Made by a program: the position numbers and the translations under genes. DNA of 64,000 bases from Aphelocoma coerulescens. Its lineage: Eukaryota; Chordata; Aves; Passeriformes; Corvidae. This document shows, piece by piece, positions 29,561-44,932 of this stretch (position 1 is its first letter; the number at the start of each line of letters is the position of its first letter). The notes under the pieces are model-generated. The model saw only the letters and a list, made by a program, of their open reading frames with translations, was not told the DNA's origin and made no database searches. The stretch covers positions 58,624,109 through 58,688,108 of the forward strand of contig NW_027184085.1 of the NCBI RefSeq assembly GCF_041296385.1, in the 5' to 3' direction.

Positions 29561-31035
29561 ATTTTTAAAACTAATTGCCTTCTTAAATATGTAAAATTCT
29601 AGTATTACACGTCTGGCAGAAAAGTAGAATCAAGAAGTTCAAGTTAATGAAATGCCAGTTTTCCTTCAAACTGTTGCTTGGATACGAAAGTGTTACAATA
29701 ATTAAAATTCTATGAATTATTATCCTCCACAAGATGCTGTTGTAAGAGATGTAATAAAAAGAAGAAAAAATGCACATATATAGAAATCAAAACACTAGAT
29801 AAAACAGCAGACACTGACATTTTATAGCAAGTTGTCAAAAACCTAAAAATCTAGTATTTGGTGTACAGATTTTGTTTCAACTTTGAAGAATGCCTTACCC
29901 TTTCTAGGAGAAAAAACAGCCAAGACTTTTTTGTTTGGTTTGGGTTTTATTCTGCTTTACAGTGGCTAAACAAGGGCAATATAAGGCTCAACTTCTAAGC
30001 AAAAGAAAACAACTATCACTCATTCTTCATTGCCTGAAGTCATATTGCATCATAAATTATTGAGCAATTTCACCTTAATTTGTCAGCTATTCACAACCGA
30101 CTACATGTAACGATTTCTTTCCAGTTCTCATAACAAAGTTTTATTCTTCTGAGAACTAGAAAGGAACAGAAACATCTCCTGCCTTCAGCACTAACTTCAG
30201 AAACACAAAGAAAAGCAACAGATGGGCAAACTCATCTGAGTACTGTTCTAGAGCACCATTAGCTGTCAGCTAACAGATCTCAACAGCATTACCTTTTCTC
30301 TATGAAAAGAGAAGTTGAAATGAAGTACCTTAACTCTAAAAAAAAAAATTAATATTTTATAACCCCTGAAAACAAAGGCAATTGTTGTACAGTAATAAAT
30401 ATGCAGGAGAGAGCAAAGCATGCTTTAGGTAGTGAAGCAAACTGGAGAAAGCTGGGGTGGGTGTCAATTAAGGTTTTTGTTAAAAAGTGACAGAAGGTAG
30501 CTTCAGTACCACTACACTTCCTTCTTAGGTTTTGATACTTGCTTTGTCATCTTAAAAGGATTTTCAGTATCCTCTTGAATTAGAACAGCTTGCTTTTATA
30601 CAGAAATACCACTAATTAAGGCCAGTTGTCAGGGGCTACAGTTCAACATTGTTTAAACAGCAGATGAGCTGTCCAGAATTTCATATCCTGAGTGCATGGT
30701 CAAATGTTCTACACCTCCCCATGGCTTCACACCATCCACAGAGCACTCCGTAAAAGGAAAGTCCACTACTGGCTAAACAGGCTAGTTATACTAGTGCCTC
30801 CATCAAGAAGTGTCTCTGTAACAACAAAAGCCAAATTCAACTCACAAATTTCCCTTCACTTAAACTTATAAAAATCCTGGTTTACTGCACAAAGTAGAGA
30901 TCAGAAGGTCTGTTAACAACTGCAGTTAAAACACTAGAATAAATGAAAATACAGTAAAAAAAGAGAACTTTTTGGTTCCTTATAGTTCCTTAAAAGTCAT
31001 TCCTGTAGAATGACAGCATACATGAGAACAAATTT

Positions 31036-31525
31036 CACAGAATCGGAGAATCATTAAGGTTGCAAAAGATCTCTGAGATCACCAAGTCCAAGTTTTGACA
31101 GATCAATACCTTAACAACTAGACCCTAGCACTGAGTGCCACACTCAAGTTATTTCTTGAGCATCTCAGGAATACTGACCCCAGCACCTCCCTGGGCAGCC
31201 TATTCTTTCCATCAAGAAATTCTTCCTGATGTCCAACATGAACATCCCATGGTTGGGGGCCATTTTTGCTGGTCCTGTCATTTCCTGCCTGGGAGAAGAG
31301 ACTGACTCTCACTTGCCTATAACCTCTTTGCAGGCAATTGTAGAGAGTGGTATGGTGCACCCTGAGCCTCCTTTCCTCCAGGCTAAACACCCCCAGCTCC
31401 CTCAGCTACTCTTCATTAGACCTGTACTCTAGGCCCTTCTCCAGACATGCTCCAGCCCCTCAGTGCCGTTCCTGAACTGAGGGGCCCAGAACTGGACACA
31501 GCACTCAAGCTGTGGCTGCTGCCTT
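31036..31525 (-). mobile_element. CR1 LINE 3' fragment, minus orientation
   Basis: It starts with the CR1 3' tail (CACAGAATCGGAGAATCATT on the plus strand) and continues through the 3' UTR and C-terminal pol remnant, including TCCAGGCTAAACACCCCCAG and CCCAGAACTGGACACAGCAC. About 490 bp; 5'-truncated and without an intact frame. It lies in the same intron and orientation as the copy at 27164-28415 but is a separate insertion, since each has its own 3' end. Confidence 0.93.
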
Positions 31526-34500
31526 CTCTCTTCTGCTTCCTTCCCAGATCTCTAAGAGGCTAAAGGACATTAGCAGAAGATGCTGGAGTTACAATCATTG
31601 AGTAAGACAGCAATGGGCTTGCAGGGCCCGGATTGCTTCCAGCAGTGTCAACTGCCGCAGTTATCACAACAGCACAAAAGCTGTGCAAAGGTGACAAGTC
31701 AAAAAATTAAAACACAAGACAGAACTATACATCCAATGTAATAAGAGAAAGAGGCCTAGCAAGTAGCCCAAAAGAATCAGAAACACTGCTCATAAAGGCC
31801 TGGGAGGCCCTTAGAAAGAGAGGCTTGAAAAGAAGATAGATAATGAATTAATTAACATCAAGTCATGGCTTAAAACAAAACAAAAAACTCAGCCACAGTA
31901 ATATTTCTCTTCACATATCAGTTGTTTCAGTGATAAGTTGTCAAGAATTTTGACCATACACTGAAAAAGTATGTAATATTTAGCTATGTGAACCAAATTC
32001 TAAATTAATTTTAATGTCATATTTTCCTTTTTGCTTTTTTGTTGCTATTTACATTATGGGATCAACCCTCCAAAATGGCACTTTTACTTAGAAAAGACAG
32101 AAAGATAGTTCAGAATTGATCTAATCTAGCAGCATAATATTTACAAAAATGATTTAAAATGCTTGTACACAGAAGATCAACTAATAACTACCAGGCCAAA
32201 TTTAAATACATGGTAAAGAGTGCAATTCTACTTAACAGAGCTGAGTAACATTAAATTCTGAAGCATGTTTGAAAACCAGTCTATATAGTGACATAGAAAT
32301 AAATTCAAGCTATAGCAAAGGTAACATCTTATTGCCATTTTAAGTTTTTAAAGTAAAAAATTAATTTGTCAATAAAATTTCTAATTACGTACAGAAGCTT
32401 ACATTACATTAACAACTGAAAAAGTCAAGCATTCAAGTCAGCAAATGGCACTGCCAATGTTACATATTCTGAACTGTCAGTGCTCATCTGCATTACAAAA
32501 GTCTTGCTGATGACCAGATAGAGATCTTCTAAAGATCACATAAATTCAGAAATCTTTTGGATTATTGACAATATCCTAACTGCAAGAAAGCTGTCTTCCT
32601 TTGAATGTAAACTCATAAACTACCATCTTCTTCCACATTAACCATGGAAAATAAATTATACCAGCATCTGGTAGAAGAGACAGTAAAAGATCATGCTCTT
32701 GAATACTGAATAATAATATAACATATGCAAACAAACAAAAAGAATTAAGTTGGCAACTGCTTATAAATCTGAAGTACTCGCCTCTTGGGAGGTATTTTGC
32801 TTTGTGTTTGTTTGGGTATATGTTTTTTAATGGCAGGAAAGTGTTTTCAAATATTCCCAAAATAAAAATTCAATCATGCAGATACATATATACCTTGCCA
32901 TTAAAAATGTACCATAGGAGTTGAATAGACATCAACAGGAGATGGCTCTTGATCCATATAAGGACAAACAGTGAAGGCTGACACTACAGTTGTCATAGCT
33001 CCTGACATTCTGCTAGTGAGTTTTCCTAACTATTTTCATATTGACAATATGAAAGTTTAATATTTAGATTATTTGTAGGACCTTAACTATTTTAGTACTA
33101 ACCAACTCCTGTTTTCTTCATCCTATAAGTACTTTCAAAGACACACAAAAATATTCAGAAAACACAAATACAGAAATAGGATCACACAGGAAGTTCTTTC
33201 AAAAAGAGTGATATATAAGGGACGTAGTAGCATACCAATACTCCTTAAGGGAAAAGTAAACAACATTTTCTGCAGACACCCTGCTAGATATTTACATTCA
33301 GCCTTACATATTTACTACACCACAGACATTGCAGTAATTCATAAGCTTGAAGGAACTGACCACACTGTAAAAATATTCACAGGAACTTTTCAAAGACTCT
33401 GTTTCATTTCAGCTCTCAATAGCGGTCAGCAACAGGAAATGTTTAAAATATTAGATTGGCTCCTCCACCGTCCATCCCACAGGGAGCTTTAAGGTTTTTC
33501 CAAATTCATATTATAGTACAGAAAATTTTCACTGGAACAGAAGCAAAGGGAACAGGACAAACAGAAGTTAGGTCTATTTAATCCCTTTTAGCTAGGGACA
33601 TATGAGTAGGAAGAAGGCATTACCTTCCTCCTACTGCTTCATTAGGAGAAACAGGAGAGAACAAAAGACTGAATATTGATTTATTCGAAGCAGGAGCACT
33701 CTCTTGATCTGAATACAATAGCAAAAACATTCACCTGTTTCCACTCTAATAAAACTTGGTCTCATGAGGCAGGTAAGGGCACTGCTTAGGCCTAAATCTC
33801 TAAGTATGCTCGTTCTGCGTTCAGCAACTTGCAGTTTCAGAACTTCTGGAGTGAGACATTTTAATCGTGTCTTGGAACACCCCTCAGCCAATTTCTCCTC
33901 CAGTGACTTGTCCCTCTATTTTCTGGATATACATAGTATTGAATTTAGGCAATCTATAAAGCAGTTCCCAAATTAAAGTCAATGATCAATCAACCTGAAA
34001 TAGTTTTCTGGTTGTTATTATAAACATGACCATCACTTATATTAAATTTAGTTATGCATGAAACAATAGACGGGATTGATGTATAGAGTGATTGCCCAAC
34101 AACCAGAAGTTTCCACTTTAAATATTCACGAGTTTAACCTATGCATTTCTAATTACCATCTGAAAATGTAAGCAAAAACACAAGTAAAACTTCGTAAGCC
34201 TTCTATCCAAGTTCAAACCATGTCCATAATTTACATTACTTCATGCAAAAATGGAAAACTGCAGACAGTAGAAATGATTAAGAGCAATAATGAATTTTAA
34301 GACAGGATTTCTGAGTTGGATTATTGAATATTTCCCTTGTCTCATTTTGATGTATCGGCAGTCAGGCTGCATAATCTACACAGGTATATTCAGAATATTT
34401 ATTAACTTCTATCCAAATGGAAATCACTCCTTAACCCTCAAAAACTGCTTAAAAAGCAATGCAAACAGAACATAACTATCCTGGTCAACCTATGTATAAT

Positions 34501-35729
34501 ATTTTTCCTGAAACTTAACAGTAGTCTTGCTACTCAGAATCTCTGCTGGTTAACATCAGGAAAAAATAAAGTGAAATTATCGGCTTCTAAATTGCTCTGT
34601 AAAAGGACAAGCAGTTTCTTATGCAATTTTTTGAGAACAGACATTGTAAAAATGTAACAATAGTTTTTAAAAAATCACAGTGTACAGAACAAAACATAAT
34701 GCAGACCTGATCTGACCTACTGCGAGTCTCCTCCCTCAGCCCATCAAAAGGCAGCTCACTTCACCTGCATCGTGCCCAAAACTCTTTTGTCTACATCCAA
34801 CCACTGAGACCAATCTAAAAGAAGAAGTCTAAGCACCAGACTTGACCCAAAGACTTGCACTTCTCCACAAAGGCCTGGAAGTTACAACCTGACTAAGCTT
34901 TTTCCCTTGGAAAAACTTTACACTCTGCCAAAAGACCAGCAGACATGTCAACTAAAAAACAAAAAAAAAGTTCCAAAGATAATAAAATCTGTCCAATCAA
35001 TAAAATTAGATTTCGGGGTTGTTTTCAAAAATACATATCCCTATAAAGAGAGCAAAGCAGAATTTAAGAAGGAAAGGTTTTTGAGAACGTAGTTGTGCTC
35101 CCATCAGACCACTTCACACAATTCTATTATTCGCTCAATCAGGAAACAGTTCTGCCCTGATCCATTGCTATTACAGGCTTTTGTTTCTTGTCATCACCTA
35201 GTTCCATGCTTAAACAATGGGAAATCATTATTATGCCTCCATTAAACCTTGACCTCAGAAAATTTAAATGGAAACAAATTGGGCTACATTTTCACTGAAG
35301 TGACAAGAACAATTCAGTAGAAATAATTACTTATTTGTTTTAGATCAGTTAGCATGTACATCACCAGCAGACTAATTACTGTAATACTCCTAGTAGGCTA
35401 ATTTTGCATGCTTTCCTAAGTGCAGTGGAAATCCAATGTGTAAAATGTAAATAGAAATGCACTAAAGTTCTAAAGGATGGTTTGCCTCTGCCTACATCTA
35501 AATAGCCAAGTTACAGAAGTATGCTCCTAGAAAGTTTAGTAACTGCAAACTTTATCTGACCTCCTTGTCATTTGTGCACCCAGAATGCATTCAGACCTGT
35601 AGGTCCCAGTCTATATTTATCTACTACACTATGCTTAGTTCCAAGCTATTAGTTCAATTAGAATGAATATAATTAATCCCACTTCATAATAAAAATGCAT
35701 CAGGGAGTTATATAAATGCTACAACTTAC

Positions 35730-35868
35730 TCCACTGCATTGCTGTTTTTCCATCTTTAGTGATGTCCCACTGGAATATGGCATTTACTTTCTTTACCAAT
35801 TCATTTCCCATCTCTTTTACACGACGACCAATTTCTTCGAACACAAGGTTACTCTGCAGCCCTTCAGT
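35730..35868 (-). CDS. HSD17B4: HSD17B4 exon (probable exon 22): N-terminal part of SCP-2-like domain
   Basis: This 139-bp exon encodes 46 residues plus the first base of a Thr codon. It opens the SCP-2-like lipid-binding domain: [18 protein letters not shown], then [18 protein letters not shown], then TAMQW. The domain binds fatty acyl-CoA and sterol-like ligands and is thought to feed substrate to the enzyme. The acceptor has an 11-nt T run followed by AAG|ACT; the donor A|GTAAGT is a perfect consensus. A 10.65-kb intron follows. Confidence 0.96.
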
Positions 35869-38413
35869 CTTAAAAAAAAAAAGAGGACGAAGAATTTAAA
35901 ACTGAAACTTTGTTAAAAGGTACTGAATATGTCTCAGTTCAAAAACTGTGTGCTGTAAAGCATCTATAGCAGAATTATTAAAAGCAATTGAGAAGAATTA
36001 TTAATACCAATTACCTCTCTACCACAAAATAATTACCTCTAGCAACCATCAGCACTAAAGAATACATTCAAGCAGAATATTCTTCATTTCAAATTTTCAT
36101 TTAAAATTATTTCAAATCTTGCTTTTGCAGTTTTTATCATTTATCCTTACAATTTAAGACATGTTTTTAATTAGCGCCCTAAGAGTTTCTAAATTGCCCT
36201 TTTTTTCCTTTGGAGGATAACCACTGCCACTTTCTCCACGGTGAATGTCATGTTAGTTTTCAGAACAAAAAAAATGTTTTTACCAGTACACTACTTTAAC
36301 TTGACATGGAAAATGTTCAAAATATACTGCACTATGAACACAGTCAAAACTCCAGTGCAGACAAAATTTGAGAGTGGGATTAGCTACATTTACATTTTCA
36401 ACTTTTTCAAACGCATTATTTTGCAAGCCTTTCACTGCCTTTCTTTTAACAAATATTTGTACTAGATAAAAGGCTACACTTCAGGAAGCTACTTCAGTGA
36501 CATTTTTCGTCTAACTGGAACTGGAGCAAAGAAGGTCTCAGAGCTTTAATTGTTCGCTGTACCTACCTGTACAGCAGAACAAAAAACTCCTCAGGCTGCT
36601 ATCTTGTCACCTCTTTGGTTAAACCTAACATTTTTCATTATATAACAGGGTTCCCAATGGCATTTAAATTTGCCAATCTTCACTCAGTCAGGCCAGTTTC
36701 CCCTGGTGGGTGTCTGACCCTGTCAGCAAATTTCTGTCAAAGCACCTTAATTTCCCAAAATAAGCTTAAATAAAAACACCTGTTATGCCCAAGTTAAAAA
36801 AAAAAAGAAAATCTAAGTAGTTCAGAAAAGTTCTAAAAGTTTGAACTTCATTCAACAATTCTGAACGGCCGAAGATTAAACACAAGCAGCAAAAAGAAAC
36901 AAGTTCCTGGAAAAATCAGAGAATCATAGGATGAACTGAATTTGAAGGAATCCTAAAGGTAATCTAGTTCTAACCCCCCTGTTAGCGGGCAGGGACACTT
37001 TTCCCTCGACAAAGTTTCTCCAAGCCCCACCCAGCCTAGTCTTCAACCCTTCCAGGGACGAGGCAGCCACAGCTGGGAAACCTGTTCCAGTGCCTCACCA
37101 AACTCACAGTAAAGAATTTGTTCTTCAGATCTAATCTAAACCTATTCTCCTTTAGTTTGATACCATTCCCCCTTATCCTGTCACTACATGCTCTTGTAAA
37201 AAGTTCATCTTCGTCTCCCTTCAGGTAGTAAAAGGCCACAATTAGGTCACCCTGAAGCTTTCTCTTTTCCTGGCTGAACAAACCCAATTTTCCTAGCCTT
37301 TTCTCATGAGAGAGGTGCTTAATTTCCCTAATTTTCTTGATGTCCCTCCTCTGGACTCACTCCAACAGGTCAATGTCCTTCCTGTGCAGGAGACCCCAGA
37401 ACTGGATGCAGCACTGCAGGTGGGGTCTCACCAGAGCAGAGGGGCAGAATCCCCCCCCTTGCCCTGCTGGCCACACTGCTTTGGATGCAGCCCAAGTATC
37501 ATCCACTATTCCCCATTCTGTGATCACAATCTTTATATGAATGTCACTATCTCAGTCTTTCATAAACTTCAAAATATTAAAGTTTCATTGTTTGCAGGCA
37601 AGAATCAATGGGGAAAAAACGTTAACAGTTTATTAAGGCAATACATTATGTATGCACTGCCTTAAGCAACTTTTAGACCACATTAGGAACCCAGGTCATC
37701 CTCACAATTGCATGTACAATTCTTTTGTGGGAAGTCTGGGACCCAAGGCTTAAGGCATGCGTGCATGCAGGGCATTTCTTAAAATATACACAGTATAAAC
37801 TGCATATTTGTGCTAGACTTAACCACATGTACAAACAGCTCTCAGAGTCTTATTTCAAAATGATTCAATGACAAAACTTCTTTTCTGTGAGTACATTATC
37901 TCATTTTCACTTATGCTAATGCTTCCCTGACACTCTCCCTGTGTCTCTGAAAAAACTGAGAAAGGTCACACACTTTTACATCCCACACAGAGTTTGATCT
38001 TCAACATCTACAAAATAAAAAGAGAATCATTGTTCTATAAATACAGATCCAAATTATATGAAATAATTTCAATTTTAAGTTATGCAAGTGCTCAAAACAT
38101 GGGGCCCTCCCTGGTACATGCCCCACTTTGTTTTGTAACATACAGCACAATGCTTAACCTGAGAGTTCAATTAGCATCAAGTACATTGTACTATATCAGC
38201 CATCAGACCAACTGGAATTTTCCTCTCAAACAGATCAATTTACATCTGTATCTTAAACAGCATGCATGTTAACATCTCTGAAATCATAACTCCTCTGAAT
38301 ACTGCAAATAAATAAAACTGGTAAGAGACATAAATATTTTTCCTGTGTTTTTCACAAAAATAAAGCCTAACTATGCTTCTCTGCAAGTTAAGACTTCTAT
38401 TGCTTCCACCTAC
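35869..38413 (-). other. HSD17B4 intron (2.54 kb) with a CR1 copy
   Basis: Apart from the CR1 at 36915-37505 the intron is AT-rich and shows no genes. The acceptor end next to the exon at 35868 has an 11-nt T tract in transcript sense. Confidence 0.85.
36915..37505 (-). mobile_element. CR1 LINE 3' fragment, minus orientation
   Basis: On the plus strand it begins with the reverse complement of the CR1 tail (AGAGAATCATAGGATGAACT). It continues through typical antisense CR1 text such as CCACAGCTGGGAAACCTGTT, CTCTGGACTCACTCCAACAG and CCCAGAACTGGATGCAGCAC. About 590 bp, no intact frame. It diverges enough from the two copies near 27-31 kb to suggest a different CR1 subfamily. Confidence 0.93.
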
Positions 38414-38503
38414 CATCAGAGGCTCTTGAGCAGAAGGCTTAGCCAATGCTGGTACTATATCCACATAGCCCCCTGCAATAGCAACTTCTCCAGTCTCCTT
38501 GAC
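38414..38503 (-). CDS. HSD17B4: HSD17B4 exon (probable exon 21): end of hydratase 2 and linker to SCP-2
   Basis: This 90-bp exon encodes 30 residues in phase 0/0. The first half, VKETGEVAIAGGYVDI, matches the final strand of the hydratase domain. The second half, from VPALAKPSAQEPLM, is the Pro/Ala-rich linker to the sterol carrier domain and has little resemblance to the human linker, which is known to be variable. The acceptor is CACTACAG|GTC and the donor is ATG|GTAGGT. Assignment rests on the conserved first half, exact phase continuity and position between the two neighbouring exons. Confidence 0.93.
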
Positions 38504-40963
<2,460 letters not shown>

Positions 40964-40974
40964 CTAAAAACAAA

Positions 40975-41014
<40 letters not shown>

Positions 41015-41306
41015 AAAATAAAAGGTGGGGTTGCAAAAAGATTTGTGTGTCATATGTAAGCTTAAACACAAAGGCCCTACTGAAATGATAAAAAGTAGAG
41101 AGAAAAATTAAGTCAACTATCAATGTAGAAAGCCTAAATATTTAAGTAAACATACAGGACAGAGGCATTAAAATGCATGCAGCCTTAAGTAAAAGCAATT
41201 CTGGCAGTTAAGATATTGTGTAAGACTTCCCCCACACTGAAGATTTCTTTTGGGATTAAAACCAGAAAAATCAAGAAAATTAACTGCAAAGAATGAACAA
41301 ACAGAC
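40964..41306 (-). other. HSD17B4 shortest intron (343 bp) with homopolymer
   Basis: The intron lies between two hydratase exons. Its main feature is the 37-nt A run on the plus strand at 40976-41012, which is a T run in the transcript just before the acceptor. The donor is the weak GTCTGT. Confidence 0.9.
40976..41012. repeat. Homopolymer A37 (T37 in HSD17B4 sense) at a splice acceptor
   Basis: Thirty-seven uninterrupted A residues on the plus strand are flanked by further A-rich sequence. In the transcript this forms the pyrimidine tract starting about 13 nt before the exon at 40963. Such runs are prone to length change in replication and sequencing. Confidence 0.95.
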
Positions 41307-41413
41307 CTTGATTGCCTTGAATCTGTTCACATCATTATCTGCAAACTGCTTCAAAACGTTCCTTGCAGCAAACCCAAAGGTGCATAGTCCATGAAGTATA
41401 GGCTTCTTAAATC
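41307..41413 (-). CDS. HSD17B4: HSD17B4 exon (probable exon 19): hydratase 2 domain
   Basis: This 107-bp exon completes a Gly codon and encodes 35 residues. The block [17 protein letters not shown] followed by [13 protein letters not shown] is an almost direct match to human MFE-2; the HGLCTFG segment lines the active site of the hydratase hot-dog fold. The acceptor is AAATAG|GA and the donor is AAG|GTCTGT, which departs from the GTRAGT consensus and looks weak. Downstream lies the shortest intron in the window (343 bp), which contains a 37-nt T tract in transcript sense. Confidence 0.96.
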
Positions 41414-42516
41414 CTATTTAAAGTAATAACATTTTAGCGTTTTTAATATTAGGACTTTGAATGCAGCTTCTATTAATATCTGCACTTTATTCGTAGTATA
41501 TTTCTACATTAGTATTCTTAATCCTTTTTCTTTTTAACCTAATTTATCTCACTGAAAAAGTGTCTGTCACTATTGTTTCCTCTACTTTTGGACAACAAGC
41601 TTGCTGACAGCTTGCACTCTTAGTACTGCCTTTGCTCTGTGAGACCCACAAGTAGAATTAGTCCCTGTCTGTAGACATGAAAAAAGGAAAAATAAGGAGA
41701 TTGTCTGTTTTAGTACATGGGCATAGGCACACTAGACAAGCAGTTACATGAAAGCATGTATATCAAGGGTAAGAGGTATTGTAATCATTAAAAAGTGGCA
41801 ATACTAAGATTATTTGATACTTCCTGTTTTGAATCCTATTCATGGTTGGTTGAAGTCTTCTAATATAATGCCCACTTCAGATTAATTTATCTTTATTTAG
41901 AAATTTTAAAAAAGAAGGAAAATTAGCAGTGTTTTTCTGTTTCTCTTACATTAACATTTTTGTCAAGTTTCCTTGCACTCCTGTGCTTTGAAGCAGGAGC
42001 TCAACCTTGGCAGAGGATAAGCTCTGTATTTGTGTTGCATCTTCTTCCAGTACTGCCAAAATCTGACAAAATAAACCTTTGACAACTGGCCTCAGATTTG
42101 CTAAAGTGCAAAAGTTAAGTTATAAAGATGCTGCTTGTATATTCTTACTCCTTTAACAGGTTGTTCTGACCTGACAAGGCAGGTAAACAGTAATTGATCA
42201 CACTTGCAACAGACCATGGAATCCAGACAGATCTGTCCAGGTTTGGCACTGAAACTAGTTGCTTTGCCCAGAACTCATCTGCTGCTCTTGTCTGCCAGAG
42301 TCTGTTTTTCTTGAGCTCTAAACAACTTCTCTCATAGCACCTACACAGCACAAAATGTTCTCCCAAGGGACAACAGCTGGGAGGAAAAAAAAAAGGCAAA
42401 ACCAACCAAACAAAATAAAAAGAGGAGACAGGAGAAAGTCTAGCCTGCAGAGAAATGGAAGATGAAGAAGAGACCACCATCAAGACAGAGATAAAAAAGC
42501 CACAAGGAGTCCATCC

Positions 42517-43147
42517 TAGCTTTGGCTGGGATATGAATTTTCTTCGCTAGTAGCCTGTACAGTGCTGTGCTTTGAATTTAGTGCAACAGTAATGTTGATA
42601 ATACAATGAGGTTTTAGCTGTTGCTAAATAGTGCCTAACATAAGCAAAACATTCTTCAGCATCCTATGATCTGCCAGCAAGCAGATACACAAGAAGCTGT
42701 GAGGGAGCATAACTGGGACTGCTGACCTGAACTGGCCAAAAGGACATTCTCTATCATAGAACATCATGTCCAGGATATAACTGGGGGAAGCTGGCCAGGA
42801 GCCACTGATCATGGCTCGGGGATGGGTTGGGCGTAGGTCAGCAGGTGGTGAGGAATTGTGTTGTGCACTTGTTTCTCTTGGGTTTTATTCCTCGGTTTTT
42901 GTCTGTCATTTCTATTATTATTAGAAATAGTAGCAGCAACATTAGTATCATAATATTTTTTTTTGTTTCAGTTATTAAAGTGTTCTTACCTCAACCCAAA
43001 ACTTTTACCTTTTTTCCTCTCCAACTCTCCATCCCACTGGGAGTGGTAGTGGGGGAGGAAAGAGAAGTGAAGGGAAAAAAGGGGAGGGAAGGAGAATGAG
43101 CAAGTGGCTGTGTGGTTATTAGTTGCAAGCTGAAGTTAAGCCATGGA
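42517..43147 (+). mobile_element. Solo LTR of avian ERVL-type endogenous retrovirus
   Basis: The order of landmarks matches the abundant avian ERVL LTR: TTTGGCTGGGATATGAATTT at the left end; GCTGACCTGAACTGGCCAAA near 42720; a TATA-like GATATAACTGGGGG near 42774; GGGTTGGGCGTAGGTCAGCA near 42823. After a short TTATTATT tract comes ATTAAAGTGTTCTTACCTCA, where ATTAAA at 42974 is the polyadenylation hexamer. It ends in GTTAAGCCATGG. About 630 bp, plus strand, antisense to HSD17B4. No internal retroviral genes adjoin it directly. Termini are decayed and no target duplication is obvious. Confidence 0.88.
42974..42979 (+). promoter_or_regulatory. LTR polyadenylation hexamer ATTAAA
   Basis: The hexamer lies in the R region of the ERVL-type LTR, followed by the usual T-rich and CTCAACCCA context. 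It is antisense to HSD17B4, so it should not affect that transcript. Confidence 0.6.
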
Positions 43148-44692
43148 AGACTCAATGCCGGAAAAGATGGGAATTCTGAGACCAAAGGAAAGACAAGGGT
43201 AGCAGGTGAGAAAGAGAAATTCTGACCCATTAGGTTAGAAGACACAACAGAAGGACAGGTTTAAAGGAATATGAGTCTGTTTCCTCACTGTAAGTATTCC
43301 AGCCTTATCATTCTGTCATTTCTTTCCTGTAAAATATTTGAGTATGCACACTTTTAATAGCACTCTCCTTTGTGTACAATGGGCACTGTTCTGAAAGCAC
43401 AAAGCTACCACGCAATTTTAAAACTGATTACTGCACTATTGTTACATAATCAGTTTTCAGTATCTCTCATTCAGAATGTTGTAGTGACATCTAGCTCTTT
43501 AAAAACTCAGTTCAACACACCATGCAAGAATCAGAAACCAACCACTCTATTCAGAATTCAGAAACAGCCAAATATATCCAATTCTATTTTCCCAGTATTT
43601 TCTTTATAAAACTAATGCATACTCAAAGAAAAATTCCATAAGTTATTCAAGTTATTTTGTATCTAGACTAAAACAAAACCAAAATAAATGTTGCTTTCAC
43701 TTCGTAGTATCTGGAAATACAAGATACAGGAATATAAACAGGTGTTTTCACGTCATATATGTCTTCTGAAACATTACCCATGGGAAGTCTTAACAATATT
43801 CCTGGAATGACCTGAATTCATTATGCTGAATGCTTGCTTCCAGTGCACACTGGTGAGAGCCAGTAAAAGAGAACATTCACAGAGATTGTTACACGACAAG
43901 AAGGTGTGTGAATATGCCCAAAGAAAAAAAGCATTCGCATACCTAGAAAAAAAAAAATCGTGGAATACCTCAACAGTCATATCTTCTTTGATTGTACTTG
44001 CATTTAGTGTAGGTAGGGTACTGTCATAGTTCCAAAATCCAGTGCACCAGTTTTATGTTGAGACAAAGGGACACCTCATCTACAGAGTTAATTTCATTTT
44101 CCCTAAGTGCCAGTGCTCTTTGTGTGAGCAGGTAGAAGATTTTTACTCCTCTTCTTTTGTAAGTTTTTTAAAGTATTATTATCATTATTACTCAAAACAC
44201 TGGGTTTTCAATTATAAACATGTATTTTTCACCTCCATCACCATCATTAACAAACCAACATCATTAAAAAACAGAATGGTTTAACAAACCGGGGAAATCT
44301 CTTCAAGGACTCTAGTATTTGACAATCATTACTTAGGAACACAAATTTACGTAGATTTATACAAAACTGAGTTAACAAAAAATTAGTATGCATTTATGAA
44401 AGGAGATAATTTGCCAGAATATGTTAAGTGTGATCCGAACAAGGAAGCACAGCTCTGCTCTGTTTATCTTAGTAACAACACCATCCAGTGATACTTGCAT
44501 ATTAAAAAGAAATTCACCAGAAAACTGCTGACTAATTATTACAGATTAGTAGTTTCATGTAATGTTTATGATGATACCATACATATTCAGGAAAATTTCT
44601 TAAGTAAATCAAATTGCTGTCTGCCTGGAATAATCACACTCTACTACTTGCAAGGCCTGAAAAGAAGTCCGAAAAAATAACTTTACAACAGG

Positions 44693-44932
44693 ATGTTAGG
44701 AAAACACCCTTTTTCAGTAATTAGATCTCTTCAAGAATTAGTGCAGCCTCTGATGTGGTGCTTTGGCATGTTGAATTATGCAAATGAACAAGCTAATGCA
44801 CTAGCAAGAGGTGCAGCTAAGCAATTTTATAGGAAAGAAGTGCTAACAAGCTCCCTCTCTCCTGCCCTCCTGGATTTATTGGGATTGAGAAGATACACTG
44901 AAGAACAAAGAGCTCCACTGAGACCCACATAA
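44693..44932 (+). pseudogene. Possible retroelement RNase H domain remnant
   Basis: A 79-codon frame contains YANEQANALARGAAKQF. This resembles the conserved C-terminal helix of RNase H domains in LTR retroviral and LINE polyproteins, where an Asn-x-x-Ala-Asp spacing precedes Ala-rich residues; here the Asp is Asn. A downstream RYTEEQ segment resembles the linker before integrase in some endogenous retroviruses. No flanking reverse transcriptase or integrase is visible and no LTR is adjacent, although an ERVL LTR in the same orientation lies 1.5 kb upstream. If real, it is a short dead fossil. Chance resemblance remains possible. Confidence 0.35.
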
